The position numbers were made by a program, and so were the translations under genes. The notes below the pieces were generated by a model that was given only the letters and a program-made list of their open reading frames with translations, did no database searches and was not told the origin of the DNA. A DNA stretch of 33,602 bases from a bacterium (GTDB lineage: Bacteria; Sysuimicrobiota; Sysuimicrobiia; Sysuimicrobiales; Segetimicrobiaceae), in contig DATGJN010000005.1 of assembly GCA_035295165.1 (NCBI GenBank), positions 1 to 33,602 on the forward strand, read 5' to 3'. Shown piece after piece: positions 24,748 to 33,436 of this stretch. Within the stretch, counting starts at the first letter, position 1. Each line of letters starts with the position of its first letter.

Positions 24748-25707
24748 TTACCCGTCACTGCGGAACTCGAATGCATCGATGTGCCCCATGACGGCCAGCA
24801 TCGCTCCGTACTGCGCCTGCACCAGTGTCCGGGTGGGAATAGCAGTGTAGCATAGGTGCGACTCGACATCACTGAGCCAAGTGGTGAGCCATCGCTCCAG
24901 TCGCTGCTGTGCGTCGATCACTGCTGGCGCGCGCTGTGTTTGCAAGTGTGCCGCAAGCGCGCGGTTCAGCATGCTCGCCATAAGTACCTTGTAATACGTC
25001 TTGACGTAGAATTCATCAGCTCGCTGCGCCACGGTCGCGGGCTGCGACATACCAGGTGCTTCTTTGGCCCACGTTCGCTTGCTCTCAATTGACTTGGACT
25101 GATAGGCTACGAACGACGAAAAGGCCCTCATCAATCTGGTGCCCTGTACCACCTCGCCCGAGACCTCGGCGAGCAGGCCGGAGAGGGCATCCAGCATGTC
25201 GCGCGTCCGTTCAACACCGCTAAGAATCACGGCACCTTTCGTTTCTGTCGTCGGCGTCTGGTCCGAGATGTCCGGACTCTGAAAGTACGGTAGCTCCGTG
25301 ATTAAGACCGTGGGCAGGCGATCGGGGGCACGGAACGACGTCAGGTAGTCCCAACTCGATCCGCCGCCGGCGATGTGCTCCACGGGGTTTCCCGACGCAT
25401 ACTGCGCATGATAGTCATACGCATCGCGAACGCTCGGGATCCGATACACGGCGGGCGCCCACTCGACTGCCCAAGGCATCTCCGGCTCGCCGAGCGACAA
25501 TACCAATCCGAGTTCGTGCGGAATCTGGTGGAGCAACGCGTACGCCGCGTCCAGGCGACGAGACGGGTAGTAATAGACGCCGCCGAATCCGGCGTTGTGG
25601 AGCGAGTACACGAAATCTGGCGACGTGTCACGCAAGGCGGACATCAGCGCCCGAGTCTCTGGGAGCGGCTTGTCCCAGGCGAACGCATGACAAGCGTCAA
25701 CCTGCCT
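24748..25707 (-). pseudogene. N-terminally truncated M14-like zinc carboxypeptidase
   Basis: The frame is open from 25707, with the first ATG at 25644 (298 codons from there). It begins mid-domain with AFAWDKPLPETRALMSALRD, then DFVYSLHNAGFGGVYYYPSR, where SLHN holds the His that would be the third zinc ligand of M14 peptidases. LGLVLSLGEPEMPWA and a long helical C-terminus follow. The HxxE pair expected 60-130 residues earlier is absent, and the upstream DNA stops the frame. No ribosome-binding site was seen at 25644. I infer a decayed gene; a shorter unrelated protein is possible. Confidence 0.55.
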
Positions 25708-25879
25708 CTAATAGAGAACCGCTCTGCTCGTCTGCAACAGGTAGCCGCCGAGCTGCTTAAGCTCTGTACAAGCGACGGTCATCGGCGGGTGATCCCGGAC
25801 CCGCGTCACCCCTGGAACAGAAGTTCATCGGAAGCACCGAAAGGCGTGAAAAGGTCGTCAACACCTTAAGGTACACGCA

Positions 25880-25909
25880 GAGCAACTCTATTAGGGGGGA
25901 ACGTTGCTC
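25880..25909. other. Seven-base-pair hairpin before the NodB-fold gene
   Basis: GAGCAAC (25880-25886) pairs with GTTGCTC (25903-25909) around a 16-base loop containing a G6 run. It lies 67 bases upstream of the rightward gene start at 25977 and could be in its leader or mark its promoter region. Confidence 0.35.
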
Positions 25910-25976
25910 GAGGAACTCACACGCTCATTAGTATTGTTGGGGCGGTAGTGACTTTTTCCAAGGGGGACAAGAAATC

Positions 25977-26624
25977 ATGAGGGTTCGATACTACAATCAC
26001 GGCCGCCGCGATCGCTCAATCGTCGCGCTGACGTTTGACGACGGTCCCAATCCACCGCGGACAGATCAATTGCTCGAAATCCTATCTGCAAAGAACGCAC
26101 GAGCCTCCTTCTTCGTCATTGGCAAGTGGGTGGAGCGATTCCCGAAGGCGCTAGAACGCATCGTAGAGGCCGGGCACGTCGTAGGCAATCAGAGCTACTC
26201 GCATATCAGGAATATCGGCGACTTCGATCACGCGGAGACCGTAATTACTGCGATCACGGGCAGGCCGTCTGCCTTTCTTCGCTTCCACTATCTCGAGAAT
26301 TTTGCAGTAGTTCTGCAATCCCCCTTGGCAATGTCATGTGAAGTCAAGATCATTTACGCCGACGTCAATCCTGCCGACTACGAGCCAATCGATGCCAACG
26401 AAATCGTACGGCGCGTGCTCGAGTCTCGAAATCTCGCCAACGGATCAATCATTAATCTCCACGATGGTTCCGAGACTGACGACGATGCAGCCCGCCTGAG
26501 CCGTCCTCTCCCAACGATCGCCGCGCTCCCAAAATTGATCGACGGCCTCCGTGAGCGCGGCTTTGAACCTGTGGGACTGGACCAAATGGAATTCGATCAA
26601 CCGTACGAGTGGGTCTCGGAATGA
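25977..26624 (+). CDS. NodB-fold polysaccharide deacetylase-like protein with altered active site
   Basis: The 215-residue protein has the NodB core: motif 1 as TFDDGPNPPRT (about 19-29) with both Asp residues, FFVIGKWVERFPKALERIVE, a motif 5-like IINLHDGSE and the ERGFEPVGLDQ end. Motif 2, normally HSxxH, reads QSYSH, so the first metal-binding His is Gln. Motif 3, normally RPPYG, reads RFHYL. The metal site and the catalytic loop are therefore changed, suggesting an inactive or altered enzyme. The ATG follows AAGGGGG. It is the only rightward gene in this half. No signal peptide was seen. Base composition is less GC-rich than that of its neighbours, which fits acquisition by transfer. Confidence 0.8.
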   Translation: MRVRYYNHGRRDRSIVALTFDDGPNPPRTDQLLEILSAKNARASFFVIGKWVERFPKALERIVEAGHVVGNQSYSHIRNIGDFDHAETVITAITGRPSAFLRFHYLENFAVVLQSPLAMSCEVKIIYADVNPADYEPIDANEIVRRVLESRNLANGSIINLHDGSETDDDAARLSRPLPTIAALPKLIDGLRERGFEPVGLDQMEFDQPYEWVSE

Positions 26625-27434
26625 ACCTCGGCCGCCACGGCGGACGGCAGATGAGTGGGGGTTTGTTCTCTTCGACCTGGTGAGGCAATAGAATCCGGCC
26701 CGACAAAGAGACCTCATCCTTGCGGGGCAGACAGCGCAATCTGCAAGCCTGGTGTCCATCATGGTGGACGCAGGCACTTGAATCTGAGACCATCTCAAGC
26801 TTGGAGACAATTCTTGGCGGTGCCCGTACCCAGCTACCGCCGCTGCGTCAATGTCATGTTCCGCTTCCTCCGAGGCCCGGGATCGCTAGCGGCAGCAGCT
26901 CCTTCGACATCTCCATACGCACCGTCATCCCCGGATCCACGACCTGGCTAATCCTTAAAGCGCGTCCTGGTAGCGTAGGGAGAACTGCAGTGGACGACTG
27001 ACGCGGTTTCGTCAGTTTAGCACTGTTCGTGGGGGTTCAAGACGGGAGGGGGATTCAATACGTACTTGCAGCCCACGCCGAGCACCTCCCATGTTGGACG
27101 GAGGTCCCCGTGAGATAAGTTGTCAGCCTCGATCAGCGGGACAAAGCCCAGAACGAGAGGACGCAAGGACGGCGGCGGCTTGGACAGCCCGGCGAAACGC
27201 CAACGGATTGGAGTTGGTCAGGATCACTCGACCGTTCGGACGCGCCATGACGGATTCGAACCGACGACGACGGGCCAACCTACAGGAGGACGCGCAGCGA
27301 GAGAGATCCCAGTCCATCTGGAGCGGGGTCTTTCTCGTATACTGGCAGGTTTTGCAGGGCGGCGCTGGGAAAAGTCACGAGCTACCGTCCGTGTCGGCCG
27401 GGACCGGCCTCGAACAGTACGCTTGAGTGTTGGG
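26625..27434. other. Gene-poor stretch with one possible coding remnant
   Basis: No complete gene was found. On the minus strand about 26870-27035 reads as sensible protein (STAVLPTLPGRALRISQVVD, then PGMTVRMEMSKELLPLAIPG, ending GLGGSGT and a stop) but lacks a start, and was not recognised. A GGTTCGAATCC-like string on the minus strand at about 27251-27263 mimics a tRNA T-loop, but the rest of a tRNA is absent. The remaining frames look like shadows. Confidence 0.3.
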
Positions 27435-27698
27435 CAGGCGGAGCGCCGCCGCGATGATCTCATGCTCCGGAATGCCGGTCCGCTGCACCCGCCGTATGAC
27501 CGTGCTCGCGGGAACGCGCGAGCGCACGAACGCCTCGGCTTCGGCGAGCATCGTCTGCCCCGCCTCTGCCCCGAGCGCGCCCATCTGCCGGAGGCGACCA
27601 GCGGCCTTGTCGCCGCGACCCGGCAGGCCGGACGCGGCGAGCCCGTATTCGTCTAGCGTGTCCAGTGTGGACGAGGTGTTGACACTTTTGCACTCCAA
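27435..27698 (-). pseudogene. Possible gene fragment adjoining the IS481 end
   Basis: The frame starts inside the insertion-sequence end (MECKSVNT) and continues LDEYGLAASGLPGRGDKAAG, AGQTMLAEAEAFVRSRVPAS and HEIIAAALRLPNTQAY. The helical, well-mixed composition suggests real coding sequence that was cut by the insertion. No family was recognised. Confidence 0.3.
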
Positions 27699-28110
27699 TC
27701 GAGCCCAGCGGCATGGGTTAGTTGACCTTTCTGCCGGCGAACAGGGTTGCCGGCGTCCGCCCTTGCAGGCGGTACCCTTGATGCGGGCGCTCCCGATTGT
27801 AGAAGCGCAGGTAGGCCTGCAAATCGCGCTCCAACTGCGCGACGCTCGTATAGTACGTCCGGCGGAAGGCGACCCGCCACAACTCGCTCAGGATCGTCCC
27901 CTGCAAGCGTTCGACGAAGCCATTGGTCCACGCATGGCGCGGTTTGGTACGGCGATGCTCGATCCCCAGCTCGCGACAGGCGGTCAGGAAGCGTCCATAG
28001 GACTCCGGCCCCCCATCGGTCAAGACGGCGCGGACGTGCTGGCCCGCGTGCCGGTAGGTGGGTACCACGCAGGTCCGCAGGAACGCGGTAGGCGGGTGGA
28101 AGCGGCGCGT
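27660..28110 (-). mobile_element. Truncated IS481-type insertion sequence
   Basis: The element covers the C-terminal part of a DDE transposase and an end sequence near 27668-27700 (TGTTGACACTTTTGCACTCC) of the TGTTGAC type common to such elements. The other end and the N-terminal half of the transposase are missing beyond about 28110. Confidence 0.65.
27718..28068 (-). pseudogene. Transposase integrase-core fragment (IS481/IS3-like)
   Basis: About 116 codons show the integrase core: VRAVLTDGGPESYGRFLTAC (second catalytic Asp), IEHRRTKPRHAWTNGFVERL, and YLRFYNRERPHQGYRLQGRT, including the region of the final Glu. The first catalytic Asp and the N-terminal helix-turn-helix are missing. The frame is open a little upstream of the GTG at 28068 (RFHPPTAFLRTCVV), confirming that it is the end of a longer gene. 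It cannot transpose by itself. Confidence 0.8.
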
Positions 28111-28273
28111 TCGGCTTCAACTTTTGGATTTGCGACGGAAGTGGGGAAACATGGCCTGCCCTGGGGGGGGGGATCGGTGGTCCACACGGGATTCATCTGA
28201 GGCGATCCTGGCACATCTGGACGCGTCTTAGATCGAGCCGGGACTGCGCGCCGAGCCGCCCATATGGGCGTGT

Positions 28274-28630
28274 TCAGACCCGGTGGCTGCTCGCCCGCGG
28301 CACGCGCAACAACAGCATCACTGCGCAGACATAGTGCATCGCCGTGTTTGCAGGCATGACAGCCTCGGCGAAAATGGTGCGAACTGGTGCGAACCGATCC
28401 ATCCCGAGGAGGGGAAGGGCCTGTCGGAACGGGATCACGAGCCCAACGATCGGAATGCCCAACAGAGAGCCGGAGTCGAAAGCGAGTGGGAGCGTCGCGA
28501 TCAGAAAGCTATCGGTCGTTGCCAGCCCGACCGAGGGCGATGATCCAGAGCGCCAACACCGGGCGTTTCGTGACACGTGTCAGCCCCTCGTAAGTAAGGC
28601 CGCCGAGGAGTTCGCCCTCGTCAGAATGGC
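28274..28630 (-). pseudogene. Frameshifted integral membrane protein remnant
   Basis: One frame (about 28525-28630) reads DEGELLGGLTYEGLTRVTKR, then PVLALWIIALGRAGN before a stop. The next frame takes over with FLIATLPLAFDSGSLLGIPI, VGLVIPFRQALPLLGMDRF and a final helix MHYVCAVMLLLRVPRA. Together they look like the C-terminal third of a multi-pass membrane protein with a frameshift near 28525. The 5' part is missing. No family is assigned with confidence. It follows the gamma-glutamyltranspeptidase gene on the same strand. Confidence 0.5.
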
Positions 28631-28733
28631 GAAATGATCAACCGATCAACCCGCTGGGCTTGGCAGCGCTCCTCGGATCGCTCGACATCAGGTCCGATCG
28701 TTTGCGCTGCAGCAACAAGCTACGCGATCGCGC

Positions 28734-30359
28734 TCAAATCGCAATGGCATAGCCGTCGCGTCGTGGGTCCGCTCCGCCCGCGAGCGATCCAGATTCGGCG
28801 TCGCGCGCAATCCCGTGAGCACCGCCGAGGGTCCATGACCAGCCCTCATGCTCGTCCAAGAGATTGATCTCATGTCCGCGGGTCGCGAGCGCGCTGCGGA
28901 TCGCCGCGGGAATTCGTGCCTCGACATCAATAGCCCGCTTTCGTCGTGTGCAGACGCGGGGCGCCTCAATCGCTTCCTGAATGTTCAGATCGAACACGAG
29001 ATGATTCAAGATCATCTGCGGAGTCGTCTGCAAGATGCCATACGAGCCCGGAGTACCAATGGACAAGGCGAATCGATCATCCCGAAATGCTTGCACGGGC
29101 GTCATCATGAGCTCGATCTGCTCCCCGCCCCGGAGATAGTTCGGGCTTTCAGCATCAAGATCCGTCCACGCGAGAAAGTTGTTCAGAAACACGCCTGTTC
29201 CCGGGACCATAAATCCCGACCCAAACATGTTGCCAAGGCTCTGCGTCACGTTCACGACCATGTCGGTGTCTGCCGTGGCGAAATGCGTCGTTTCTTCTGC
29301 AAGAAGGTCCGGGCGCCCCGGTGGTACCTGCCCGGGCAAGACATCTCGGCTGAATCGCTCGCCGCCGCTTGCACTTGCACGTAGGCGATCCAGGTGCAAC
29401 CGTCGCTCGCCAGCATAGGCTTTGGTTATCAAACTACGCACCGGCGCTTGTTCCGCGTGCGCATACGCGACCCGATCGCTAGCAGCAAGCTTCGCAGCTT
29501 CGATGAACAGGTGCAAGTAATCCGCGGAGTTATGACCAAGTGACTTCAATTCGAACCCTTCAAGGATGTGCAATGTCTCCAAGATCTGCCACCCTGAACA
29601 CGGTGGCGGTGGAATGATTAGATCGACGCCATCAAAATTGCCCCCGAGTGGCGATTGCCAGTGAGGCTTGTATGCTTCTAGATCCGACTCGCGCAGCCAC
29701 CCCCCGTGTTGCTCAACACCGTTGGCAATGGCGCGGCCCAGGGGCCCGCCGTACAGCACACCGGCGCCGCCTTCGACGATCTGGCGAAGCGTTCTGGCCA
29801 TGTCCGCTTGAACGAAAATCGCGCCTGGTCGTGGCGTGCCACCACCACGTACGACCCGCCGGCCTTCATCCGACGCAGCAAGCCGTGGTAGAGCAAGACG
29901 GAGAAAGTCGCACGTCCTCAAGCTGAGAGGGAATCCCCGCTCTGCAAGTCGAATGGCCGGCGCGAAGACTTTGTCGCGCGGCATGGTGCCGAATCGCTCC
30001 AGGGCGGCGAGCCAGCCGCCAAGTGCACCAGGGGTTAGCGCAGCTTTGGGCCCAACCTGCAGCTCGTCCGCGGCCGTCCGCGCCGGGTCGCTCGCGTGCG
30101 GTGCAAACCCGGTAAAGTCCAGAGCTAGTCGTTCGCGCCGCCGCGCAGATGACACAACCATGACACCCGCGCCCCCGAGGCCCGACCGATAGAACTCAAC
30201 GACATTCAACGCCACCGCCGTTGCGATGGCGGCGTCCATAGCGTTTCCCCCTTCCAGCAACATCTCGGCGCCAGCCATGGACGCGAGGAAGTGCGCCGAC
30301 GTGACAACGCCGCGGGTACCGCACACGGCAGGCCGATGGGCAGCTCCGTGCGGAAGCAT
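28734..30359 (-). CDS. Gamma-glutamyltranspeptidase family Ntn-hydrolase
   Basis: The 541-residue protoenzyme is expected to cleave itself before the Thr in AEETTHFATAD (Thr357), giving two subunits that hydrolyse or transfer gamma-glutamyl groups. Supporting blocks are SAHFLASMAGAEMLLEGGNA, GLGGAGVMVVSS, GSGFMVPGTGVFLNNFL and GTPGSYGILQTTPQMILN. The position of the oxyanion Ser-Ser-Met found in classical enzymes reads GEQIELMMTP, so this is a divergent subgroup. There is no signal peptide, unlike many periplasmic relatives, so it may act in the cytoplasm. The ATG follows AGGAGG. It is the third gene after a peptide-binding protein and an Ntn amidase on the same strand. Confidence 0.92.
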   Translation of the reverse strand: MLPHGAAHRPAVCGTRGVVTSAHFLASMAGAEMLLEGGNAMDAAIATAVALNVVEFYRSGLGGAGVMVVSSARRRERLALDFTGFAPHASDPARTAADELQVGPKAALTPGALGGWLAALERFGTMPRDKVFAPAIRLAERGFPLSLRTCDFLRLALPRLAASDEGRRVVRGGGTPRPGAIFVQADMARTLRQIVEGGAGVLYGGPLGRAIANGVEQHGGWLRESDLEAYKPHWQSPLGGNFDGVDLIIPPPPCSGWQILETLHILEGFELKSLGHNSADYLHLFIEAAKLAASDRVAYAHAEQAPVRSLITKAYAGERRLHLDRLRASASGGERFSRDVLPGQVPPGRPDLLAEETTHFATADTDMVVNVTQSLGNMFGSGFMVPGTGVFLNNFLAWTDLDAESPNYLRGGEQIELMMTPVQAFRDDRFALSIGTPGSYGILQTTPQMILNHLVFDLNIQEAIEAPRVCTRRKRAIDVEARIPAAIRSALATRGHEINLLDEHEGWSWTLGGAHGIARDAESGSLAGGADPRRDGYAIAI

Positions 30360-30628
30360 CGCAATCCTCCTGTTCGACCGCCCACTATTAACCCTGCTTT
30401 CGTTCCGCTAGCCGACCCTACGACCTAGGGACTAGCCCGTGCCCCCTCCGTAGGCCGAGACAACCTCGCACAAAGAAACTCATCGTTGATACACATGACG
30501 GCTATCTCAATCTGCAGCCATATCACATGGAGAAAGATCCCCGGTCTAGTGAATGACTACGCATCGCCACGTACAGGACACATCCGCGATACTGAAGCCG
30601 ACGCACCACGACTTCGGGGTATTGAAGC
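30360..30628. other. Spacer between the Ntn amidase and transpeptidase genes
   Basis: The 269 bases contain no gene and no clear terminator. The two genes may still be co-transcribed. A separate transpeptidase promoter cannot be excluded. Confidence 0.35.
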
Positions 30629-31507
30629 CTATGTCAAGTTCAAGCTTCGCCATTCACCCTGACAAGGATTCTTCACCGAAAATAGCATCTCTCGCCGCCG
30701 AAGATCGAGAACCAATGCGGTAGCTGTCCAAAACGGCGCCGTCCCAAACCGGCCAATGGCCGGGGCCCGGGTTCCGCGCACCTGCAGCCCATGGACACAG
30801 ATTGACCCCGTCTGATCCGGACTGCCCGCGTGAGAACCAAGTAGAGCCTTTGCCGATTCAATAAACCGAGGCCCATCGCCATTCTCGAGAACGCCCACCT
30901 GCGATTTTAGAAACGCCTCCATCTGTTCTTGGCGCTTGAGGCAGTCGTGAATTATGGAAATACTTGCCTGCTTATCTCGGATTAGCAGCGATGAATTATT
31001 GCCACGTCCAGCGTACCCAACCTGTGAGTAGTCAGCTACCGCGGTCTTACCCTCGCACTGCTCAACGATCGCAACATTGCCAGTGGCATCAGCGAGCAGG
31101 TGGTTGCCACCCATCATCTCTGGATGTCTCGTCACGAATCGCTCGATGAATTCCACTGCTTGCGGGACACTTTTGCAGTGTGAAAGAACCAGGTGATTCA
31201 TCTGAGTCCGGGGTTCTTTCTCGGAGCTAATAAATGCATCTCGGAAGACTTCTTCCCGAGGGTAGATCTCCGGATCACGGAACCGGTAATCGGAGTACGA
31301 GATGACTACTCCCAATCCATACTCGTTCAAGCCAGAATTCACGCCGAGTTGTGGCTCAACTGAAAAGTCGATTCGTCGGACCCCTCCCTCGCTCGTCTCT
31401 ATCGAATGGTGGAACTCGCACCCCGCCCAGCAATCAGCAGTCTTCAACAAGAACGATCGGACTTCACCGGCTCGATCCCTTCCTGTGATCGCGCCAATTG
31501 TACACAT
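30629..31507 (-). CDS. C45/choloylglycine-type Ntn amidase with N-terminal Cys
   Basis: The 292-residue protein starts MCTIGAITGRD. The ATG at 31507 follows AGGAGG at good spacing, and removal of Met would expose Cys2 as the nucleophile, so this start is preferred over the longer frame to 31543. Further landmarks are GVNSGLNEYGLGVVISYSDY (about 58-77), MNHLVLSHCKSVPQAVEFIE, GGNHLLADATGNVAIVEQCE, AGRGNNSSLL (the NN likely substrate or oxyanion residues) and a terminal strand LVLDLRRREMLFSV. Members of this group cleave linear amides such as N-acyl amino acids, acyl-homoserine lactones, penicillin or bile conjugates. The substrate is unknown. Its neighbours suggest peptide or acyl-peptide breakdown. 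Confidence 0.82.
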   Translation of the reverse strand: MCTIGAITGRDRAGEVRSFLLKTADCWAGCEFHHSIETSEGGVRRIDFSVEPQLGVNSGLNEYGLGVVISYSDYRFRDPEIYPREEVFRDAFISSEKEPRTQMNHLVLSHCKSVPQAVEFIERFVTRHPEMMGGNHLLADATGNVAIVEQCEGKTAVADYSQVGYAGRGNNSSLLIRDKQASISIIHDCLKRQEQMEAFLKSQVGVLENGDGPRFIESAKALLGSHAGSPDQTGSICVHGLQVRGTRAPAIGRFGTAPFWTATALVLDLRRREMLFSVKNPCQGEWRSLNLT

Positions 31508-31655
31508 CGATATGCCTCCTAATATCCAGTGCAGAGATTTCATCCCTCGCCGGATGGAACGCTCTTCTGCGACACTTTACTGGATGCTGTGCGATACGCG
31601 CTCTACTATAACGAGCGCAGTGGCCTCTCCCCGTAGATCTTCTTCACCAGACGAC

Positions 31656-33269
31656 TCAACTACTGATCCAGGTCTTTTTCAAGAACATCCGAAGACCGGT
31701 GAATGACTGCGAGTATCCGCGGAATTTCGACGACAGTGCCTCGATATTGAATTTCGCGTACCACCACCAAGACGGCGAATCCGTCAACAGCATCCGTTGG
31801 ATCTCGATGTAGAGGCTCCGGCGCTCGTCATGATTGGAAATCGTTTGTGCCTGCACGATGAGTGGGTCAAGCGTGCGATTGTGGTACCCACCAAAGTTGA
31901 ATGTTCCTTGAGAATGGAACCACGGATAGATGTATCCGTCGGGGCCGGGGCGGAACGTTTGGGGAAAGCCGAAGACCTGATCTCCCTCCTTCCCGCCGGT
32001 TTCCGCGGCCTGGCGCGCGGCACTGACGAGGGCTCCCCACTCCATCTGAACGACGTTCACGTTGACGTTCAGCTTGCTCAACGCCTGCTGGATCACCAGC
32101 GAGCTGGCCACGCTCTCAGGATATTGGGGCGAGCACTTGATCTCGATCGCGAAGCCGCCGTTTGGATGCCCAGCCTCGGCCAACAGCTTCTTGGCGCCGT
32201 CCACATCGGGCGTGAGGTATGGCAGCGTCCGCGGGTCGAGAGACCAATCCGCGAACCCGGTGTTGATGGGCCCCGACGGCACCCCCCCACCGTACACAGC
32301 TTTCTGTATGATCTCGCGTGTGTCTACCGCCATACGCAGCGCGCGGCGCACCCGCCCATCATCGAGCGGCTTCTTGCTCACGTTGATATGGTGCATTCCA
32401 AGCCAGGCATACGGCGACTTCAGAACGTGTATCCCGGACATGTTCCCAAGTAGTGCCGCGCTTTGCGCACCCAGGGCCGCGTATTCGATCTGGCCTGCGC
32501 GCAACGCACTGACCCGGGCAATTTCCTCCGTCATGATCTTGAACGTCATCCCGTCGAGGTACGGCAGCGGCTGATCCCAGTAATCCGCGTTCCGCACGTA
32601 CGTGATGTGGTCCTGTGGCACGTACTCGACTAGTTTGAACGGACCGGTCCCAATGGCTTTGATCGCGAGATTCTCCCGCTCCGCAAACCCCTTCGGAATA
32701 ATGGCAGACGCCGTCAGCGCAGCGAACGCGCCCAGGAGATCCGGGTACGGGGCGTTGAGGGTCAGTTCCACCGTCAGGGGATCAATGATCTTGATTTCGT
32801 TGATTGAAGTAAACCAGCTTCGAAACGGCGACGCAGTCTTGGCATCTAGTACGCGGCGTATACTGTACTGTGCGTCTTCAGCAGTCATCGACTGGCCGTT
32901 GTGAAACTTCACATTCGGCCGAAGGTGGAACAGATACGTCTTGCCGCCGTTTGTGATCTCCCACTTCTGGGCGAGCGCCGGCACCACGCGCGTCTTTTCG
33001 TCGTAGGTGGTCAGGCTCTCGTAGATGGGCTCGTACGCTTGCAGCGAGGCAAAAACGCTCTTGTGCGGATCCAGGCTAATCGGATCGACCTCCTGGGCGC
33101 CCATGAGCGTGCCGCCGCGCTTTGGCGTCTGAGCGGTTGCAGCCAACGCTCCCGGCAAACTGCGGGCCATGCCAGCATGAAGCGCCGCCGCCCCGCCGAG
33201 CGCCAATCCTCCCGCCAATAACGCGCGTCGGCTGAGCTTGCCCCAAGGGTACGACTCGAAAGATCTCAC
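31656..33269 (-). CDS. Oligopeptide-binding protein (SBP family 5), Tat-type signal
   Basis: The 537-residue ABC solute receptor starts with GTG at 33269 after GGGGGAGAG. Its N-terminus has KLSRRALLAGGLALGGAAAL, a good Tat signal, ending near Ala45. Family blocks are PKRGGTLMGAQEVDPISLDP, YLFHLRPNVKFHNGQSMTAE, GTGPFKLVEYV, VRRALRMAVDTREIIQKAVY and the C-terminal WWWYAKFNIEA. It is a different protein from the binding protein at 21-23 kb. Permease and ATPase genes are not nearby. It heads the group with the Ntn amidase and transpeptidase, suggesting that the captured peptide is their substrate. Confidence 0.94.
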   Translation of the reverse strand: MRSFESYPWGKLSRRALLAGGLALGGAAALHAGMARSLPGALAATAQTPKRGGTLMGAQEVDPISLDPHKSVFASLQAYEPIYESLTTYDEKTRVVPALAQKWEITNGGKTYLFHLRPNVKFHNGQSMTAEDAQYSIRRVLDAKTASPFRSWFTSINEIKIIDPLTVELTLNAPYPDLLGAFAALTASAIIPKGFAERENLAIKAIGTGPFKLVEYVPQDHITYVRNADYWDQPLPYLDGMTFKIMTEEIARVSALRAGQIEYAALGAQSAALLGNMSGIHVLKSPYAWLGMHHINVSKKPLDDGRVRRALRMAVDTREIIQKAVYGGGVPSGPINTGFADWSLDPRTLPYLTPDVDGAKKLLAEAGHPNGGFAIEIKCSPQYPESVASSLVIQQALSKLNVNVNVVQMEWGALVSAARQAAETGGKEGDQVFGFPQTFRPGPDGYIYPWFHSQGTFNFGGYHNRTLDPLIVQAQTISNHDERRSLYIEIQRMLLTDSPSWWWYAKFNIEALSSKFRGYSQSFTGLRMFLKKTWISS

Positions 33270-33294
33270 TACTCTCCCCCTTCAGCCCGAGATG

Positions 33295-33323
33295 GCTATA
33301 TGCTTCCGTGGTTTTTGTGTCAT
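33295..33323 (-). promoter_or_regulatory. Promoter of the peptide-uptake/Ntn-hydrolase group
   Basis: ATGACA (33318-33323), a 17 bp spacer and TATAGC (33295-33300) on the minus strand, with the -10 ending 25 bases before the GTG start. The -35 matches consensus at five of six positions and the -10 at four of six. Confidence 0.55.
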
Positions 33324-33436
33324 GTTCCCATTGAATCTTAGCCTGTCTTTTCGGTAGACGTTTACACTGTCCTGCCGCGCTGAGAACCCCCTGAAAGTCC
33401 CCCGTCCGCGCAGAGAGGGAGTCCCTTCCTTCTCTA

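Noticed and set aside
27220-27270. tRNA-like T-loop GGTTCGAATCC on the minus strand
   Set aside because: The T stem has a mismatch, the following bases do not give an acceptor end with CCA, and no matching 5' acceptor strand or anticodon arm was found upstream.
27427-28200. 257-codon rightward frame over the IS481 fragment
   Set aside because: The opposite strand carries clear integrase-core motifs, so this frame is a shadow.
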